From assembly GCA_038030265.1 (NCBI GenBank), contig CM075943.1, positions 24,552,001 to 24,616,000 on the forward strand: DNA of 64,000 nucleotides, given 5' to 3'. The notes under the pieces were generated by a model. It was given only the letters and a program-made list of their open reading frames with translations. It did no database searches and was not told the origin of the DNA. This DNA comes from Corythucha ciliata (lineage: Eukaryota > Arthropoda > Insecta > Hemiptera > Tingidae). Below, piece by piece: positions 12,823 to 24,190 of the stretch; within the stretch, counting starts at the first letter, position 1, and each line of letters opens with the position of its first letter. A program made the position numbers and the translations under genes.

Positions 12823-13406
12823 TTAAGGCGGGGTTTCAAACGAGTTTCCGCAACTCCCCTCGCCTAAACTTCGCCACTATATTTTAGCTATCTGCACCAA
12901 TCTTCGATTTCATTTCTCATTTCATTCTTCATTTCATATTTCTCATTTTAATCTTAAGGAAGTTCTTCAGGCTTTTCCATAATTTCATACCTGAAATAAC
13001 CCAAAAACACATTTGAACCCTTGGGTTTCCGGTACCCGAATCCCGTATCGAGTATATACTAAAAGTACAATACGGCAAACACGCTCATTCACATTCCAGA
13101 ATCGGATACTAAAAGTATGCGATTCCGGAATCCAAGCGTGAAAGAGCGCCTTGACTGCAGTGTATTTTTAGTATCCTCGATACGGGAATTACCGGAATCT
13201 CAAGTGTGAAAACGGCCTAAAGTGTTTTGGGGTTATTTTAGGGATGAAGTTTGAAAAAGCAAGATCTAACGAACTTCCCGAAGATTAAAATGCGAGTTTG
13301 AAATCAGAGATTGGTGCAAAAATGGAGCCAAAATTTAGGGGCGAAGTTTAGGTAATGGGGGTGGCTAGGAAGGGGTCCAGGAAATCCGACTGAAACCCCG
13401 CCTTAA
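12823..13406. mobile_element. Foldback / MITE-like element with nested inverted repeat
   Basis: Outer arms start TTAAGGCGGGGTTTC and end GAAACCCCGCCTTAA, and the similarity continues inwards for about 200 bp per side (shared CACCAATCT/AGATTGGTG, AACTTC/GAAGTT blocks). An inner inverted repeat pairs CCCGTATCGAG near 13040 with CTCGATACGGG near 13178. No coding capacity. TTA at the ends hints at a 3-bp target duplication. Confidence 0.75.
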
Positions 13407-13520
13407 CGAAACAACATTGTCGCTTCTCTAATCCACCCTCCCGAAACCGAAGCTTGATCGGGAATGAGAGCAGTGTCATCCCAGATGAAGAACCGTGTTA
13501 CAAGGAAAGCGGTCATAAAA

Positions 13521-13656
13521 GGCCCATTCACAAGCTCTATGTTTACGTTTTGTGGAGTCTACGCAGCCAAACAAATTTATTCCCTCGAAAAATGAAGCAT
13601 TTTGATAGGTTGCACAGACACCACACAACGAAAGCATAGAGCTAGTGAACGGGGTC
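13521..13656. mobile_element. Small MITE (CATAGAGCT ends)
   Basis: The left end has CCCATTCACAAGCTCTATG and the right end has CATAGAGCTAGTGAACGGGG, which are imperfect reverse complements. Related fragments occur near 22280-22335 and 55925-55975 (TGGAGTCTACGCAGCCAAAC-like or CATAGAGCTTGTGAG-like blocks). Non-coding. Confidence 0.6.
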
Positions 13657-14300
13657 TTATGATTTTTAGCATGCTGAAAATCGCAAGGATAGTTTGAATT
13701 TTGCTGGTTAAACCACTGGTTTTGAAGAGCACTCTTTTTTCCCAAAAATGGTCATTTCTGCCACAAAATTGCTAATTTTTTTTTTTTTACGCTGTAAAAA
13801 GAAATCATTATCATGAGTTTCATTTCATGTGTCATTTCACATGAGTTTTCCACCAAATTTTCCCCACTTCAGAAGGACCGAAAACCTGAGTTTTTTCGCC
13901 TGTAACTCGAAAAGTAGTACGCGTTCTATGGAAATCGAGATGAACCCCTGCAGGAATAGGAAACAAAATGCAAAATTAGTTTGCTATTAATTTTATTCAA
14001 AGAGGGGAAGGGTGGTCTTTGGCGTTACCAAGTTTACGCACTGAAATCATAAAAACAAAATTAGTGACATTTTCCGAGGACCACTGCGTTACATTTTTTC
14101 TTATAGTATGTTCACCCCTCATGCTACCCCAACACAAGGAGAAATACATACAAAACTTTCGGGTATGTATGCTTTCAGAAATTTTTGATTAGTTAATTAC
14201 TTAATTAGAACACAAATGCATTCTTAAAGAAAATTCATCACGAGATGATAGGTACATGATCAATTTTTATCTCCAGGGTCCCAATATGGAGGCCGTCTTT
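13657..14300. other. Intergenic, no feature
   Basis: Nothing recognisable apart from a T-run near 13770-13780 and short AT-rich stretches. Confidence 0.4.
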
Positions 14301-14518
14301 ACCAACGATACAAAAACCTGGATTGCTCACAACGGACTGGAGGAGCGTGGAGGGGGCAGGTCGTCCTCTGATAAACAATCACCCTGTCCCTCTCCTTGTG
14401 TAGTTATGGCAACACGGTTCTTATTTAAACTCCGCCCCTCTCATCCACTTGGGAACTTACTGATTGCCATTCTTTATCAGCAGTGATGAGCAATCCAGTT
14501 CTTTTATATATCGTTGGT
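14301..14518. mobile_element. MITE with ACCAACGATATA-type ends
   Basis: The left end ACCAACGATA...TGGATTGCTCAC is mirrored by GAGCAATCCAG...TATATCGTTGGT at the right. A second copy lies at 61177-61398 with the same terminal and subterminal blocks. Non-coding; superfamily not assignable from the sequence. Confidence 0.7.
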
Positions 14519-15737
14519 CTTTACTGGTAGTTTATTGGGATATCCCATCAACGAGTCTGCTATCTTGTGGATTTGTGGTGAAGTAAACTAGTGATTAAAC
14601 ATGGAGGAAAATGCCTAAGGGGCCAGTCTATGCAATCCAATTAAAACACTTTTTTTCTTATTAAGAAATACAGTGTTTTTTATTCCAATTGAAATGGGCT
14701 ATTGAGAGTTAACCCTAAGTATGAACAAATAAAAATAATATAGGCCCAGGTACTGTTTATAAGGAAAAACCCCGCGAGAACACAAATTCTGCATGTTCGC
14801 TGTGTCAAATGCGTATTATTATTATTATTATTTTTTTTTTGATTCCGAAACGGCCGGCCTCCTATCAACCAACTGGCCGTGAAAAATACTGGGTAGGCAC
14901 TAGAGACCAAAAAACTGGCAAATGGACCAAATGTAAGGACACTTGGTGCTGATGAAGTGATGAAACCCATTTACTCACTTTCAAATTAGCCAAACCTAAG
15001 AAATTGGTTTCTACAAAGGCCAGATCTGTGCAATTTTGGGTTTGGAACATTAAATCAGCACTACTGTTTTTAAATGCGTAAAATCAGCGATGTTTTATTC
15101 TATGGCGTTTTCCATTCAACGCAATACTCTAGTGTGGTGTAAGTGTTTACACCCGTCCTCTCAGAATTGAACAGGGGCGTATTCTCTGGTATAGCGGGTT
15201 GAGCGCCGCTATACCAACGATTTTGAAGAATTTTAATTTTTATTTCATAGTCGGAGAATTGTGTTTTATCCTTCATAAAATGTTTAAATAAGAACGGTTT
15301 TTTGAATTTTTTTCGTTTTTGAGCTGAAATTGCCTGTAGAAATGATATTTTACTATTTCTACTCTCAACTTAGCTACATAATGTACCCCAATGATGGGCA
15401 TGAGCCTATGGCGGGCGGGGAACTGTTTGATGTAGCGTGAGTGAGGGGGTTGAGCGCAAAGGAATTGCCAGTTTTTTCAGATGGTCTGGAGGGTCGAGGG
15501 GATGAAGGATGTGTAGGTCGGGGAGGCGCGTTGGTTTATGTGAAAGGATAGCGCTGGATTTCTGCGGTCAACTTGCAACTTCCCTTGCCTTCCGTTGGGC
15601 TATTTCCTTCACAGCTTCTCTCCAAACCACGTGATTCCCGTTACCTTCCCGTTTGTCAGTTTATCCTTCTGATTCAGCCGGCCTGTAGTTTACACCAGTA
15701 TAAATAAATTAATATTTTTGTATTTAAAACTATTTTT
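14519..15737. other. Intergenic with a truncated MITE
   Basis: No gene supported. GGCGTTTTCCATTCAACGCAATAC near 15105 matches the ends of the MITEs at 17893-18021 and 60938-61065; the copy breaks off near 15180. An ATT microsatellite lies near 14816-14831. Confidence 0.5.
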
Positions 15738-16419
15738 GTGTTCGTGTCATCTACTTTTAAAGGCAATGGAGTGCCATTGTGTCACTTTTTTTATTTATCG
15801 CAAAAGTTTTTTCACGCGTACTTTCGAAGAAAGTGGGTAGTTGAGTCCAGCGGTCGTTCCGAATCTGAGCTTCCGACTCTGACTACATCCGTGAAAGAGC
15901 GAAACCGTGAGTACACCAGGCATTTGAAAAGGGAAAATTACGACCGTTCCAAATGGTTGTCAAGGTGCCGTTCCAAGGGGGAACTATTTTGTTTTCCGTG
16001 CCTCCTTTTCGCCGTCTTCCCTGTCCCTTGGGTTTTCAAATTCACTAGCCCTCACCCTCACTCACTCTGCCAAAAACCACCAAAATTTTGTCAGGCCCAC
16101 GTTAAGGCGTCATTTGACCTCTTCCAATTCGGCAAAACGTCCAGAATAAATCTGTTGCTGGACCAACAAAAAGCCCATTCGATTTCATTACAATGAAAAC
16201 TTTAAAAAAAATAGGGAAGTGATCGTTCGGCTCATTGCCGCTATAATATGCTACTTGGCCAAACAGGAACAGGAATTGCCCTCAAAACGTGTTGAGCATG
16301 CAAGCCGGATTTTTGAAGTTTCAAATTTTTTTAACATTTTTGTATCCGCTGGGAGATACATGATCAGTCAACAACTTGTCCACGTTAAACAGTTTCAACA
16401 ACTATTTGCTTGCGACTAA
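15738..16419 (+). pseudogene. hAT transposase fragment, ZMYM1-like, frameshifted
   Basis: This is a remnant of a hAT-superfamily transposase of the kind annotated as zinc finger MYM-type protein 1-like. Visible family landmarks, in order, are: a TTF-type zinc-finger start (SKWLSRCRSKGELFCFPCLLF, about 15950-16010), the FGKTSRINLLLDQQK block (about 16130-16180), and the KKNREVIVRLIAAIICYLAKQEQ block (about 16208-16275). The last two are in different frames, with a shift near 16190. The catalytic domain is absent. It could have mobilised non-autonomous hAT elements, but nothing here ties it to a particular one. Confidence 0.7.
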
Positions 16420-16662
16420 ATTTGGAGCTTTCCCATTCACATTCTTCCAAGTTGTACTTAAAAGCACAAATCATCGTTGGGGGGGGGTGGGGGGGGTTGC
16501 GGTAAACCAACAATTGGACCCACGCTACGCTACTAATTGAAACATATTTTTATGGAGAGAACGCTACACTACACTTGTGTAGTAGGTTGAATGGGAATCA
16601 CTAATAATGAGCCAACCCAGCAAAATTAGTCATTTGACTAAGCAACACTGATCGGGTGTTCA

Positions 16663-16801
16663 GGGGGCTTATTCTCTAACTCCGAAGCAATAGCTTTTTC
16701 GAAGTCATATGTTTATTTCATTAATTTTCTTCAAACAAATGAATGAAATAAACACATGGCTGGCGAAAAAAGTATTGCTTGTTGTTAGAGAATAGGCCCC
16801 C
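16663..16801. mobile_element. Palindromic MITE (GGGGCTTATTCTCTAAC ends)
   Basis: The left end GGGGGCTTATTCTCTAAC mirrors the right end GTTAGAGAATAGGCCCCC. Central arms around ATATGTTTATTTCATT pair with AATGAAATAAACACAT. A half copy lies at about 43917-44015 inside the LINE. Non-coding. Confidence 0.75.
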
Positions 16802-17470
16802 AGGATCTCGAAAAATTGCATTTTTGGGCGTCCCAGCCCTTCGAAATTGTTTTTATGATAATGCAACCCCGTGAAATTTCTTTTTGGAAGACAACGGGCC
16901 GGCTAAATCCCACGATGGTAATTTTGAATTGGCGTATCTACGAAATTTTGTTTTTTATAAGCACCAGAGTCGGGAAATTCCTTTTTAAAATGAGGCAACA
17001 CCCAGAAAATGTTCATTTTAAAAGTCTGAAATCCGTGAAGTGGCCCTTACCAGGGATCCAACACCTCGAATTGGGTTTCTGAAACGCCGGTCCTGAAATT
17101 ACGTTATTTCAAGAGCCAAGCCGGCGAATGTTGTTTTTAAAGAAGCAAATTTGGTTCTTGAAGCAGCTAATACCACGAAATTTTGATTTTAAAAGCCCCC
17201 CCCCCCACGTAATCGCCTTATTGAAGGAACCGAAACCATGGATTTGTTTTTTTTTAATTGAGTCAAACCCCTGATTTTGCTTCTTGAATGGGCCAATCTC
17301 GCAAAACTTGCGTTCTAGGACGTCGATCCTGCGAAATTGGCTTCTCTAAGAGAGCAAAACCCACGTGATTGGGTTCTGTGAGTGCGACAATCCGTAAAGT
17401 TCGGACTTTGAAAGGCCAAACCCACGAAATGAGGGTTTAAAGCGGTGACATCCTTGGATTATTGCTATTG
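16802..17470. repeat. Degenerate ~35-40 bp tandem repeat, type A
   Basis: A loosely periodic series of units contains CCCACGAAATT, TTTTGAAAG and GGCCAAACC-like words, strongly diverged from each other. Similar arrays occur at 24230-25190, 30130-30420, 33830-33985, 36786-37010, 40180-40400 and 51280-51530. No terminal repeats are evident around this one. Open frames across it are by-products. Confidence 0.65.
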
Positions 17471-17892
17471 ACATAACCAAGGCCAAAAAAGGAGACAAAG
17501 GAGACTCTGAAATAATCCGTTTTGTCTCCGGCATGGTTACGATGAATCAGGGACAATCCATCGTTACTCCCATCTCTTGAAAGGTACGCTGGCGGCCAAT
17601 CTGTTGAGTTTTGGGTAGGAACCGGCTGTATTCCTCATTAGAGCCTCAATCGTTTCTGAATGAAACGGGTGGCTTTGAGGAATTACACTAAAATTTGGGA
17701 TGGTTTTGATGATGTTTTAACAAAAGTGACCTCGAGTCGAGGACTAATGAGCTTTGAGATTGAGGAAAATTCGAGGAACGACTTGGCATTCGGGCGTATA
17801 GGGTGAGTCATTCCTCGAAATTTCCTCAACTTCAACTTCATTCACAAACTATTGAATCATGTGTTATTTTAAGCCCCTTTTACACGAATAAA

Positions 17893-18021
17893 AGCGTTTT
17901 CCATTCAACACATCACATAAGTGCTGTGCCCCGTCCTCTCCACAAACATATATTTCAATTTAGACAGGACGGATGGAAAAACTCTCACCCCACAAGTGTA
18001 TTGCAATGAATGGAATACGCT
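17893..18021. mobile_element. MITE with AGCGTTTTCCATTCAA ends
   Basis: It starts AGCGTTTTCCATTCAA and ends with the inverse, ...TGAATGGAATACGCT. Another copy is at 60938-61065 and a truncated one near 15105. Non-coding. Confidence 0.7.
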
Positions 18022-18176
18022 ATTATAGTCTGTCCTCTTAGGGATGGTCACTCGGCCGCCCTTGAATTTGTTGGAATGAGCTTCCCCTTTGCCTCTTCCC
18101 CTAAAAATAACGCACCGGGAATAATTTTGGAACATTATCACTGTGTAGCGTCAAGGTGATTAAAATTTGAGTTCCG

Positions 18177-18308
18177 GACATCGGGGCTAACTTTTTTTAT
18201 GAAGGTAAGGTTACACATGGGTTACCTTATCACGATTTGCACAGGAGTTCATGGGAGGGCTGGGTAGATAACAGTCCATCTAAACATAATCTCTTTAGCC
18301 CCGATGTC
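18177..18308. mobile_element. Small MITE (GACATCGGGGCTAA ends)
   Basis: The left end GACATCGGGGCTAA is mirrored exactly by TTAGCCCCGATGTC at the right, 132 bp overall. Non-coding. Confidence 0.65.
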
Positions 18309-18436
18309 GACCTCCCGCTGTCGTTGGCCACTTGGAAACTAGCTCATGTGGGAATTCTTCTACTAGTTTCAAATGGAAACTACCCACAATAACTGTATCC
18401 CTAAATGGCCAACTACAGCGCTGCCTGAATTATGAT

Positions 18437-18538
18437 CAAGGCGAATACGTGCCGCAGATCTTCGGCCATTACAGTCTTTCACATACGTCACGAGCTGTCC
18501 CAACCGCCTTTTGCGCTGGACCCAGTACATTATAAAAT
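18437..18538. mobile_element. Truncated copy of CAAGGTGACTAAACT MITE
   Basis: This matches the left part of the MITE at 21124-21411 (GTGCCGCAGATCTTCGGCCA and the CGCTGGACCCAG block) and ends abruptly where the next full copy begins at 18539. Confidence 0.65.
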
Positions 18539-18850
18539 CAAGGTGACTAAACTTAACTGTAGGTGCCGCAGATTTCCCTCTGCCCATCGAACGGGAGGGG
18601 TGGAGACTGACGTCACCAGCAGTACTTTGTTCCGAATTGCTCACCCTAGAGAAGCAACATAACCTCTTTAATAAGTTCAAAATTAAGTTAATTTTGAAAT
18701 TGAGGGTTATGAATGCTCAAAAATCACAGCCCAATTACAATTAATAATGAACTGGGTCCAGCGCAAAGGCACTTGGCACGGCTCGTGACGTAGATGAAGG
18801 ACAGTAATGGCCGAAGATCTGCGGCACCTATAGAAAGTTTAGTCACCTTG
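18539..18850. mobile_element. MITE, CAAGGTGACTAAACT family
   Basis: A 312-bp element with inverted ends: CAAGGTGACTAAACT at the left and AGTTTAGTCACCTTG-type at the right. Subterminal GGTGCCGCAGAT/ATCTGCGGCACC and an internal GGGAGGGG...GACGTCACCAGCAG block are present. Copies at 21124-21411 and 23376-23663 show the family is dispersed. Confidence 0.8.
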
Positions 18851-20669
18851 CATATAATAGTTCAGTCACCTTGGTGTTGCGTCTATACGTAACCATAGTG
18901 CCCGCAGTAAAATTTTTGACGTGGATACGTCCGTAGTGTCGTTGTAGGGTACATTTTCTCAAAGTTTAGAAGAAGTTCTCGCTTGCGATCTGACTATGCG
19001 CATTTCCTCTAACCCCGCTCCTTCTTCGCCATCCAGTAGAGCATTATCCTTCTCCCTTACACACACAAAGCCCCACCACACTCCTCTTCTCTCGTATCGC
19101 TTCGCTCCTATGCTCCTCGTCTCCGTAAACCGATATAATAAATCCGTATAATAAATTAATTAATTAACAGTGATGTATCCACGGAAATCTTCCGGATGTA
19201 ACTACTACTGCCTGCAGCAATTTTTTTGTTGAGTTTAAATTTTTTTGGTGGGAGTGAACAAATCGAACTACCGAAATGTAGCAAGTCTTTCGAGAGTCCA
19301 TCACTAAGTGAACAGACGATAGTTTTTTGATCAAAGTAGCCATTTTAAGAAAAATTAACAGATGTTCCCTGATTGAAACGGTCTGTTTGCAATCAGATTG
19401 GACGTATTTTTTAACAAAAAACTTACTCGACAAATGTAAAAGGGGGCTTACAATTTTTGCCGCAGCTTGGAAGGGAGCTTTATCAACTAAGTACGGCTTA
19501 AAATTCATTAGCAATAATAGCAAAGGGAGCTTTTGGGGTTGAGGAAGCCTCGAGGAACGAATTGCCAACGTCAAAGATGAAGGTCGCCAACGACAACCGA
19601 TGATTACAAAATGTTCTTTTCGTACTACTTATATCGAAAGAGCTTCTTTCCGCACCTAGAACCCCATCGAAAGTGACATTTTTTCGAACTGTTATGATAT
19701 GAAACCATAACTTTGGCCGTCTATGTAAACTGTAGGCTGACTGGTTGACGGGCTCCCCACCGTCTTATAGCTCATCTTCGAGTGAAGCCGGAGATATAAA
19801 ATTAAGTGTTAATTTAGTCGGAGTTTGGAATTGAATTGACAGATATTTTAAGTAGTAGGAAAAATAGCGTTCACAACTCGTAGGAAAGTAAAATATCGGT
19901 GCTCGATGTAATTGCCTCGCTCGTCAAACAACTCTCGCACGATATTTTCCACTTTCCGTACTCGTTCTAAAATATACTATTGCACTATCAAATTTAGCCG
20001 TCCCTAATGTTTCATGAGCGCCGTTTGTGCTCATAATTTAATCAGAACAATTTAAACTGCTGTATTCTAAGCATGAATATACTATATTGACACCCCTCAA
20101 AGCATTGAAAAGATAAAAGAAAATAGTGCAAATATTAAGTAGTATCAAGTATCGCTTTCTGTCACGATCAAGTCGATTAAACACATATACGGAGTTAAAA
20201 GCTTAATTTCGAATAACAATCCTATCCTACCGCCCATGACTGCTGATGGCTCTCTCCTCACTGGAGCATCTTCAGAACTCAGAAAGGGTACATTTTTGTA
20301 GTTCATAATGGGGTACTTGCAAATTTTTCAAGCAACGGTGTTTCTTGAAGAGGGCTTTTCAACAAGACAATTGCTCACAATAAACATTGAAATCAATTAA
20401 GGGGTTTTTAAAGCGAATTTTTAAATTTGTTTAGTGGGGGTTTGATTACGTCGAATTAATGATGGTCTCGTTAATTTCGACAAGTCACAGAATAGGAGGG
20501 GTGGGCAATCTGATCGGGGTGACTTTTTTACTTATCGCCCCCCACCCTGAATACATCAGAATGACCTCGGTTTTGCACTCAAGATACGGACAAAGCTCGT
20601 CCCTCACCCTCCATCAAACGACGCACTTTTCCTTGCAACCACTGTCAGACGAGAGGGCTATGAATTTAT
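18851..20669. other. Intergenic with dispersed repeat pieces
   Basis: No gene supported. About 20318-20455 is an inverted copy of 56310-56460 (CTTGAAGAGGGC...CAAGACAATTGCTCACA), a dispersed repeat. A fragment near 19380-19450 resembles 61078-61145. Confidence 0.45.
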
Positions 20670-21934
20670 AATCTAGAACATGAGGGAAAAACACATGATG
20701 TGTTTTGGAAAATGGGAGTAGCCTTAGTGCAAGAGAGAGGGAAAAGACTATAAAGTCTCATTTCACAGTAAAATTTTCTTTCTTTCTGACCTGTGGTAAA
20801 GATTTAAATATTTTGGCTCTACCCCTCGCCATACAGCTGTGGCTCCACTGAGCTGTAGATGTTTTTTTTTTATTATTGTATATTCAATCCTGCATCCGTG
20901 ATATTCGATTGAATTTTTTATTAATCGTATTTACCTAACCACCCAAACATGTTTTTTCTACGGCTTTCCAGTACAAATCATCAAAGGCGATATTATATCT
21001 GGAATTGATTTATTCTCATATTTCAGCGTAAAATTACTGTTCTCTTGCCTAAAAACATTTTTCAAACATGTAGGTAGCGTATGTTTCCAATGTTATGTAG
21101 CTGTAACTCCAAATAATTATAACCAAGGTGACTAAACTTTCAATAGGTGCCGCAGATCTTCGGCCATTTTTGTCCTTCATCTACGTCACGAGCAGTCCCA
21201 ACCGCCTTTGCGCTTGACCCAGCACATTATTAATTGTTATTGGGCTGTGATTTTGAAGCATTGATAAACTTCAATTTCAAAATTAACTTGCTCAGCTGCT
21301 CTAGGGTCAGCAATCGGGAGTAAAGGGCTGCTGGTGACGTCAGAATCCACCCCTCCCGACTGATGGGCAGGGGAAAATCTGCGGCACCTATAGAAGAGTT
21401 TAGTCACCTTGAATTATAACCATTCCACTTCGTGGTTTGGTGAAGCTATAGATATTTATAAAGTTTTACTTCTGCATACAATTCTGCTTCAGAGCAGTTA
21501 ATTTCCATTAGTGATGCACCGAGATCCAGACTGCATTTTATGAACCGAGACCGAGATCAATAACACTACTCTCGTACCGAGACGAGACTAAGGTCAATAC
21601 AGACTATTCGGACGTGACGTGGGAACACGCTTTCCCATCGTGTGATGTAAAAGCCCAGCATAGGCTTTCGTATGTTAACGTTCACATTGTTCGGACACGT
21701 ATCATCTCACGTGTTCCCATGCCACCTCAGAGCAATGTAAACACAAACAAACAAAAGCCTTTTCTGGAATATTGTATCACACGTGGAACAGCGCGTTCCC
21801 ACGCGCGAAACTTAGTCCCGGTCTCGGTGTACATAATCGAAAAAGCACATTTATAATAAATGTAATATGATGATGCGTGTAGTGCCGGTATAGATCTTTT
21901 TACATAAAAAATGAACCCAATATGATGCTCCCCT
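20670..21934 (+). repeat. Left arm of a 3.4 kb inverted duplication
   Basis: This 1265-bp arm is nearly identical, in reverse complement, to 22852-24118. It starts AATCTAGAACATGAGGG and ends TATGATGCTCCCC next to the spacer. I noticed only a handful of differences, for example CTTTCCC here against the complement of GGGACAG there. A MITE copy sits inside both arms at the same place. An 80-codon open frame within the arm occurs in both arms and is a repeat by-product. Confidence 0.9.
21124..21411. mobile_element. MITE, CAAGGTGACTAAACT family (left arm copy)
   Basis: A 288-bp element with inverted ends as at 18539-18850. It is flanked on both sides by AATTATAAC, a 9-bp target-site duplication. 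An 8-10 bp duplication suits hAT or Mutator-like elements; superfamily undecided. Confidence 0.8.
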
Positions 21935-22194
21935 CTCCGGCCTTAGGGTGAAACCGATTCCGGTCTACGAATTCGGTTCGTTTCGTGCAGGAATAGCGTG
22001 CCTCTGATTTCTCAAGTTTGGAATACTGTGACCTACCTGTGCTGGCACACAGAAGCATCAAGCATCAAAGGGCGAATCGGAGACCTTTTAAGGGGTGTGG
22101 GGTGTGGGGGGGTCGAAAACCCTCCCGTAGAATAACCCCCTCTTCTCTTACCCACCAAACCCTCAGCGATTTGACAAGCCCTACAGTATTATAT

Positions 22195-22235
22195 ATTATC
22201 CCTAGTAGGCTAGTAACTAGCCTACTAGGGATAAT
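22195..22235. repeat. Perfect 20-bp palindrome
   Basis: ATTATCCCTAGTAGGCTAGT is followed by one base and then its exact reverse complement. It could extrude as a cruciform. Confidence 0.9.
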
Positions 22236-22542
22236 CTCATTTTTACCCCCACTGTTGAATAGGATGTATACTTCCCCTCTAAAGTGAAGCATTTTGACTT
22301 TACATAACCTACAAAATGTGTACATAGAGCTTGTGAGCCAAATAGTATTGGGCACAACTACTTCGTCTCAAATTATTATTTCGTGAACGTTATTATATCG
22401 AAATACCGGACCCGACCGGACTGATTTCACCACTTCTCCGGCCATTAGACGTCAATTATTACAAACCGTCCAAAATGAGTGACTATGTTGTCCACAAAAG
22501 TAGGGGGTAATATTGCATGAATTTAAATTCAATTCAAATATA

Positions 22543-22651
22543 CCCTGTTCAAGATAAGAATAACCCCGATCCGTATGGTTTTTAATGTTTTATTAACGTG
22601 AAAGGCGAAAACAAACAGAATGAATCTAAGATATTCTTATCTTGAACAGGG
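22543..22651. mobile_element. 109-bp MITE-like TIR element
   Basis: CCCTGTTCAAGATAAGAAT at the left and its exact inverse ATTCTTATCTTGAACAGGG at the right, with 71 bp between them. TA flanks the left end. Non-coding. Confidence 0.75.
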
Positions 22652-22851
22652 ATAGTAGTGAGACAAGCTTTAATTTATTCAATGGCTTGAAAGAAACGAA
22701 CCTACCTGCTCCATAGCCGACCGCCAGCTGTCGGAGCGAATCAGACAAGACAGTGAATTCCAGGTGCCCACCAAAATGAGCTGCAGTGCGAAAACTTGGA
22801 GTTTGTAGCAACCCCCCCCCCCCACCATTAAAAAAACTACCACCCACCCCC

Positions 22852-24118
22852 AGGGGGAGCATCATATTGGGTTCATTTTTTATGTAAAAAGATCTATACC
22901 GGCACTACACGCATCATCATATTACATTTATTATAAATGTGCTTTTTCGATTATGTACACCGAGACCGGGACTAAGTTTCGCGCGTGGGAACGCGCTGTT
23001 CCACGTGTGATACAATATTCCAGAAAAGGCTTTTGTTTGTTTGTGTTTACATTGCTCTGAGGTGGCATGGGAACACGTGAGATGATACGTGTCCGAACAA
23101 TGTGAACGTTAACATACGAAAGCCTATGCTGGGCTTTTACATCACACGATGGGACAGCGTGTTCCCACGTCACGTCCGAATAGTCTGTATTGACCTTAGT
23201 CTCGTCTCGGTACGAGAGTAGTGTTATTGATCTCGGTCTCGGTTCAGAAAATGCAGTCTGGATCTCGGTGCATCACTAATGGAAATTAACTGCTCTGAAG
23301 CAGAATTGTATGCAGAAGTAAACCTTTATAAATATCTATAGCTTCACCAAACCACGAAGTGGAATGGTTATTATTCAAGGTGACTAAACTCTTCTATAGG
23401 TGCCGCAGATTTTCCCCTGCCCATCAGTCGGGAGGGGTGGATTCTGACGTCACCAGCAGCCCTTTACTCCCGATTGCTGACCCTAGAGCAGCTGAGCAAG
23501 TTAATTTTGAAATTGAAGTTTATCAATGCTTCAAAATCACAGCCCAATAACAATTAATAATGTGCTGGGTCAAGCGCAAAGGCGGTTGGGACTGCTCGTG
23601 ACGTAGATGAAGGACAAAAATGGCCGAAGATCTGCGGCACCTATTGAAAGTTTAGTCACCTTGGTTATAATTATTTGGAGTTACAGCTACATAACATTGG
23701 AAACATACGCTACCTACATGTTTGAAAAATGTTTTTAGGCAAGAGAACAGTAATTTTACGCTGAAATATGAGAATAAATCAATTCCAGATATAATATCGC
23801 CTTTGATGATTTGTACTGGAAAGCCGTAGAAAAAACATGTTTGGGTGGTTAGGTAAATACGATTAATAAAAAATTCAATCGAATATCACGGATGCAGGAT
23901 TGAATATACAATAATAAAAAAAAAAACATCTACAGCTCAGTGGAGCCACAGCTGTATGGCGAGGGGTAGAGCCAAAATATTTGAATCTTTACCACAGGTC
24001 AGAAAGAAAGAAAATTTTACTGTGAAATGAGACTTTATAGTCTTTTCCCTCTCTCTTGCACTAAGGCTACTCCCATTTTCCAAAACACATCATGTGTTTT
24101 TCCCTCATGTTCTAGATT
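22852..24118 (-). repeat. Right arm of the 3.4 kb inverted duplication
   Basis: The reverse complement of 20670-21934, ending TTCTAGATT. It carries the paired MITE copy at 23376-23663. The high identity implies a recent inverted duplication or continuing gene conversion. Confidence 0.9.
23376..23663. mobile_element. MITE, CAAGGTGACTAAACT family (right arm copy)
   Basis: The mirror copy of the element at 21124-21411, the same length and in the equivalent place, so it was duplicated with the arm rather than inserted twice. Confidence 0.8.
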
Positions 24119-24190
24119 GAGAAATATCGCATTATAAAATTCGGCCACTTATTGCCTGGCCAAGCTTTTTTTTTAATTTTAGACGTGAAC

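Larger units (their letters stand above)
21935..22851. other. Spacer of the large inverted duplication
   Basis: This 917-bp unique spacer separates the arms. It holds a perfect 20-bp palindrome with a 1-base loop (22195-22235), a small TIR element (22543-22651), an IR fragment near 22280-22335 and a C-run near 22812-22823. No gene supported. Confidence 0.7.

Noticed and set aside
21614..23173. Two near-identical 80-codon open frames facing each other
   Set aside because: They are the same sequence in the two arms of the inverted duplication, with no protein-like features.
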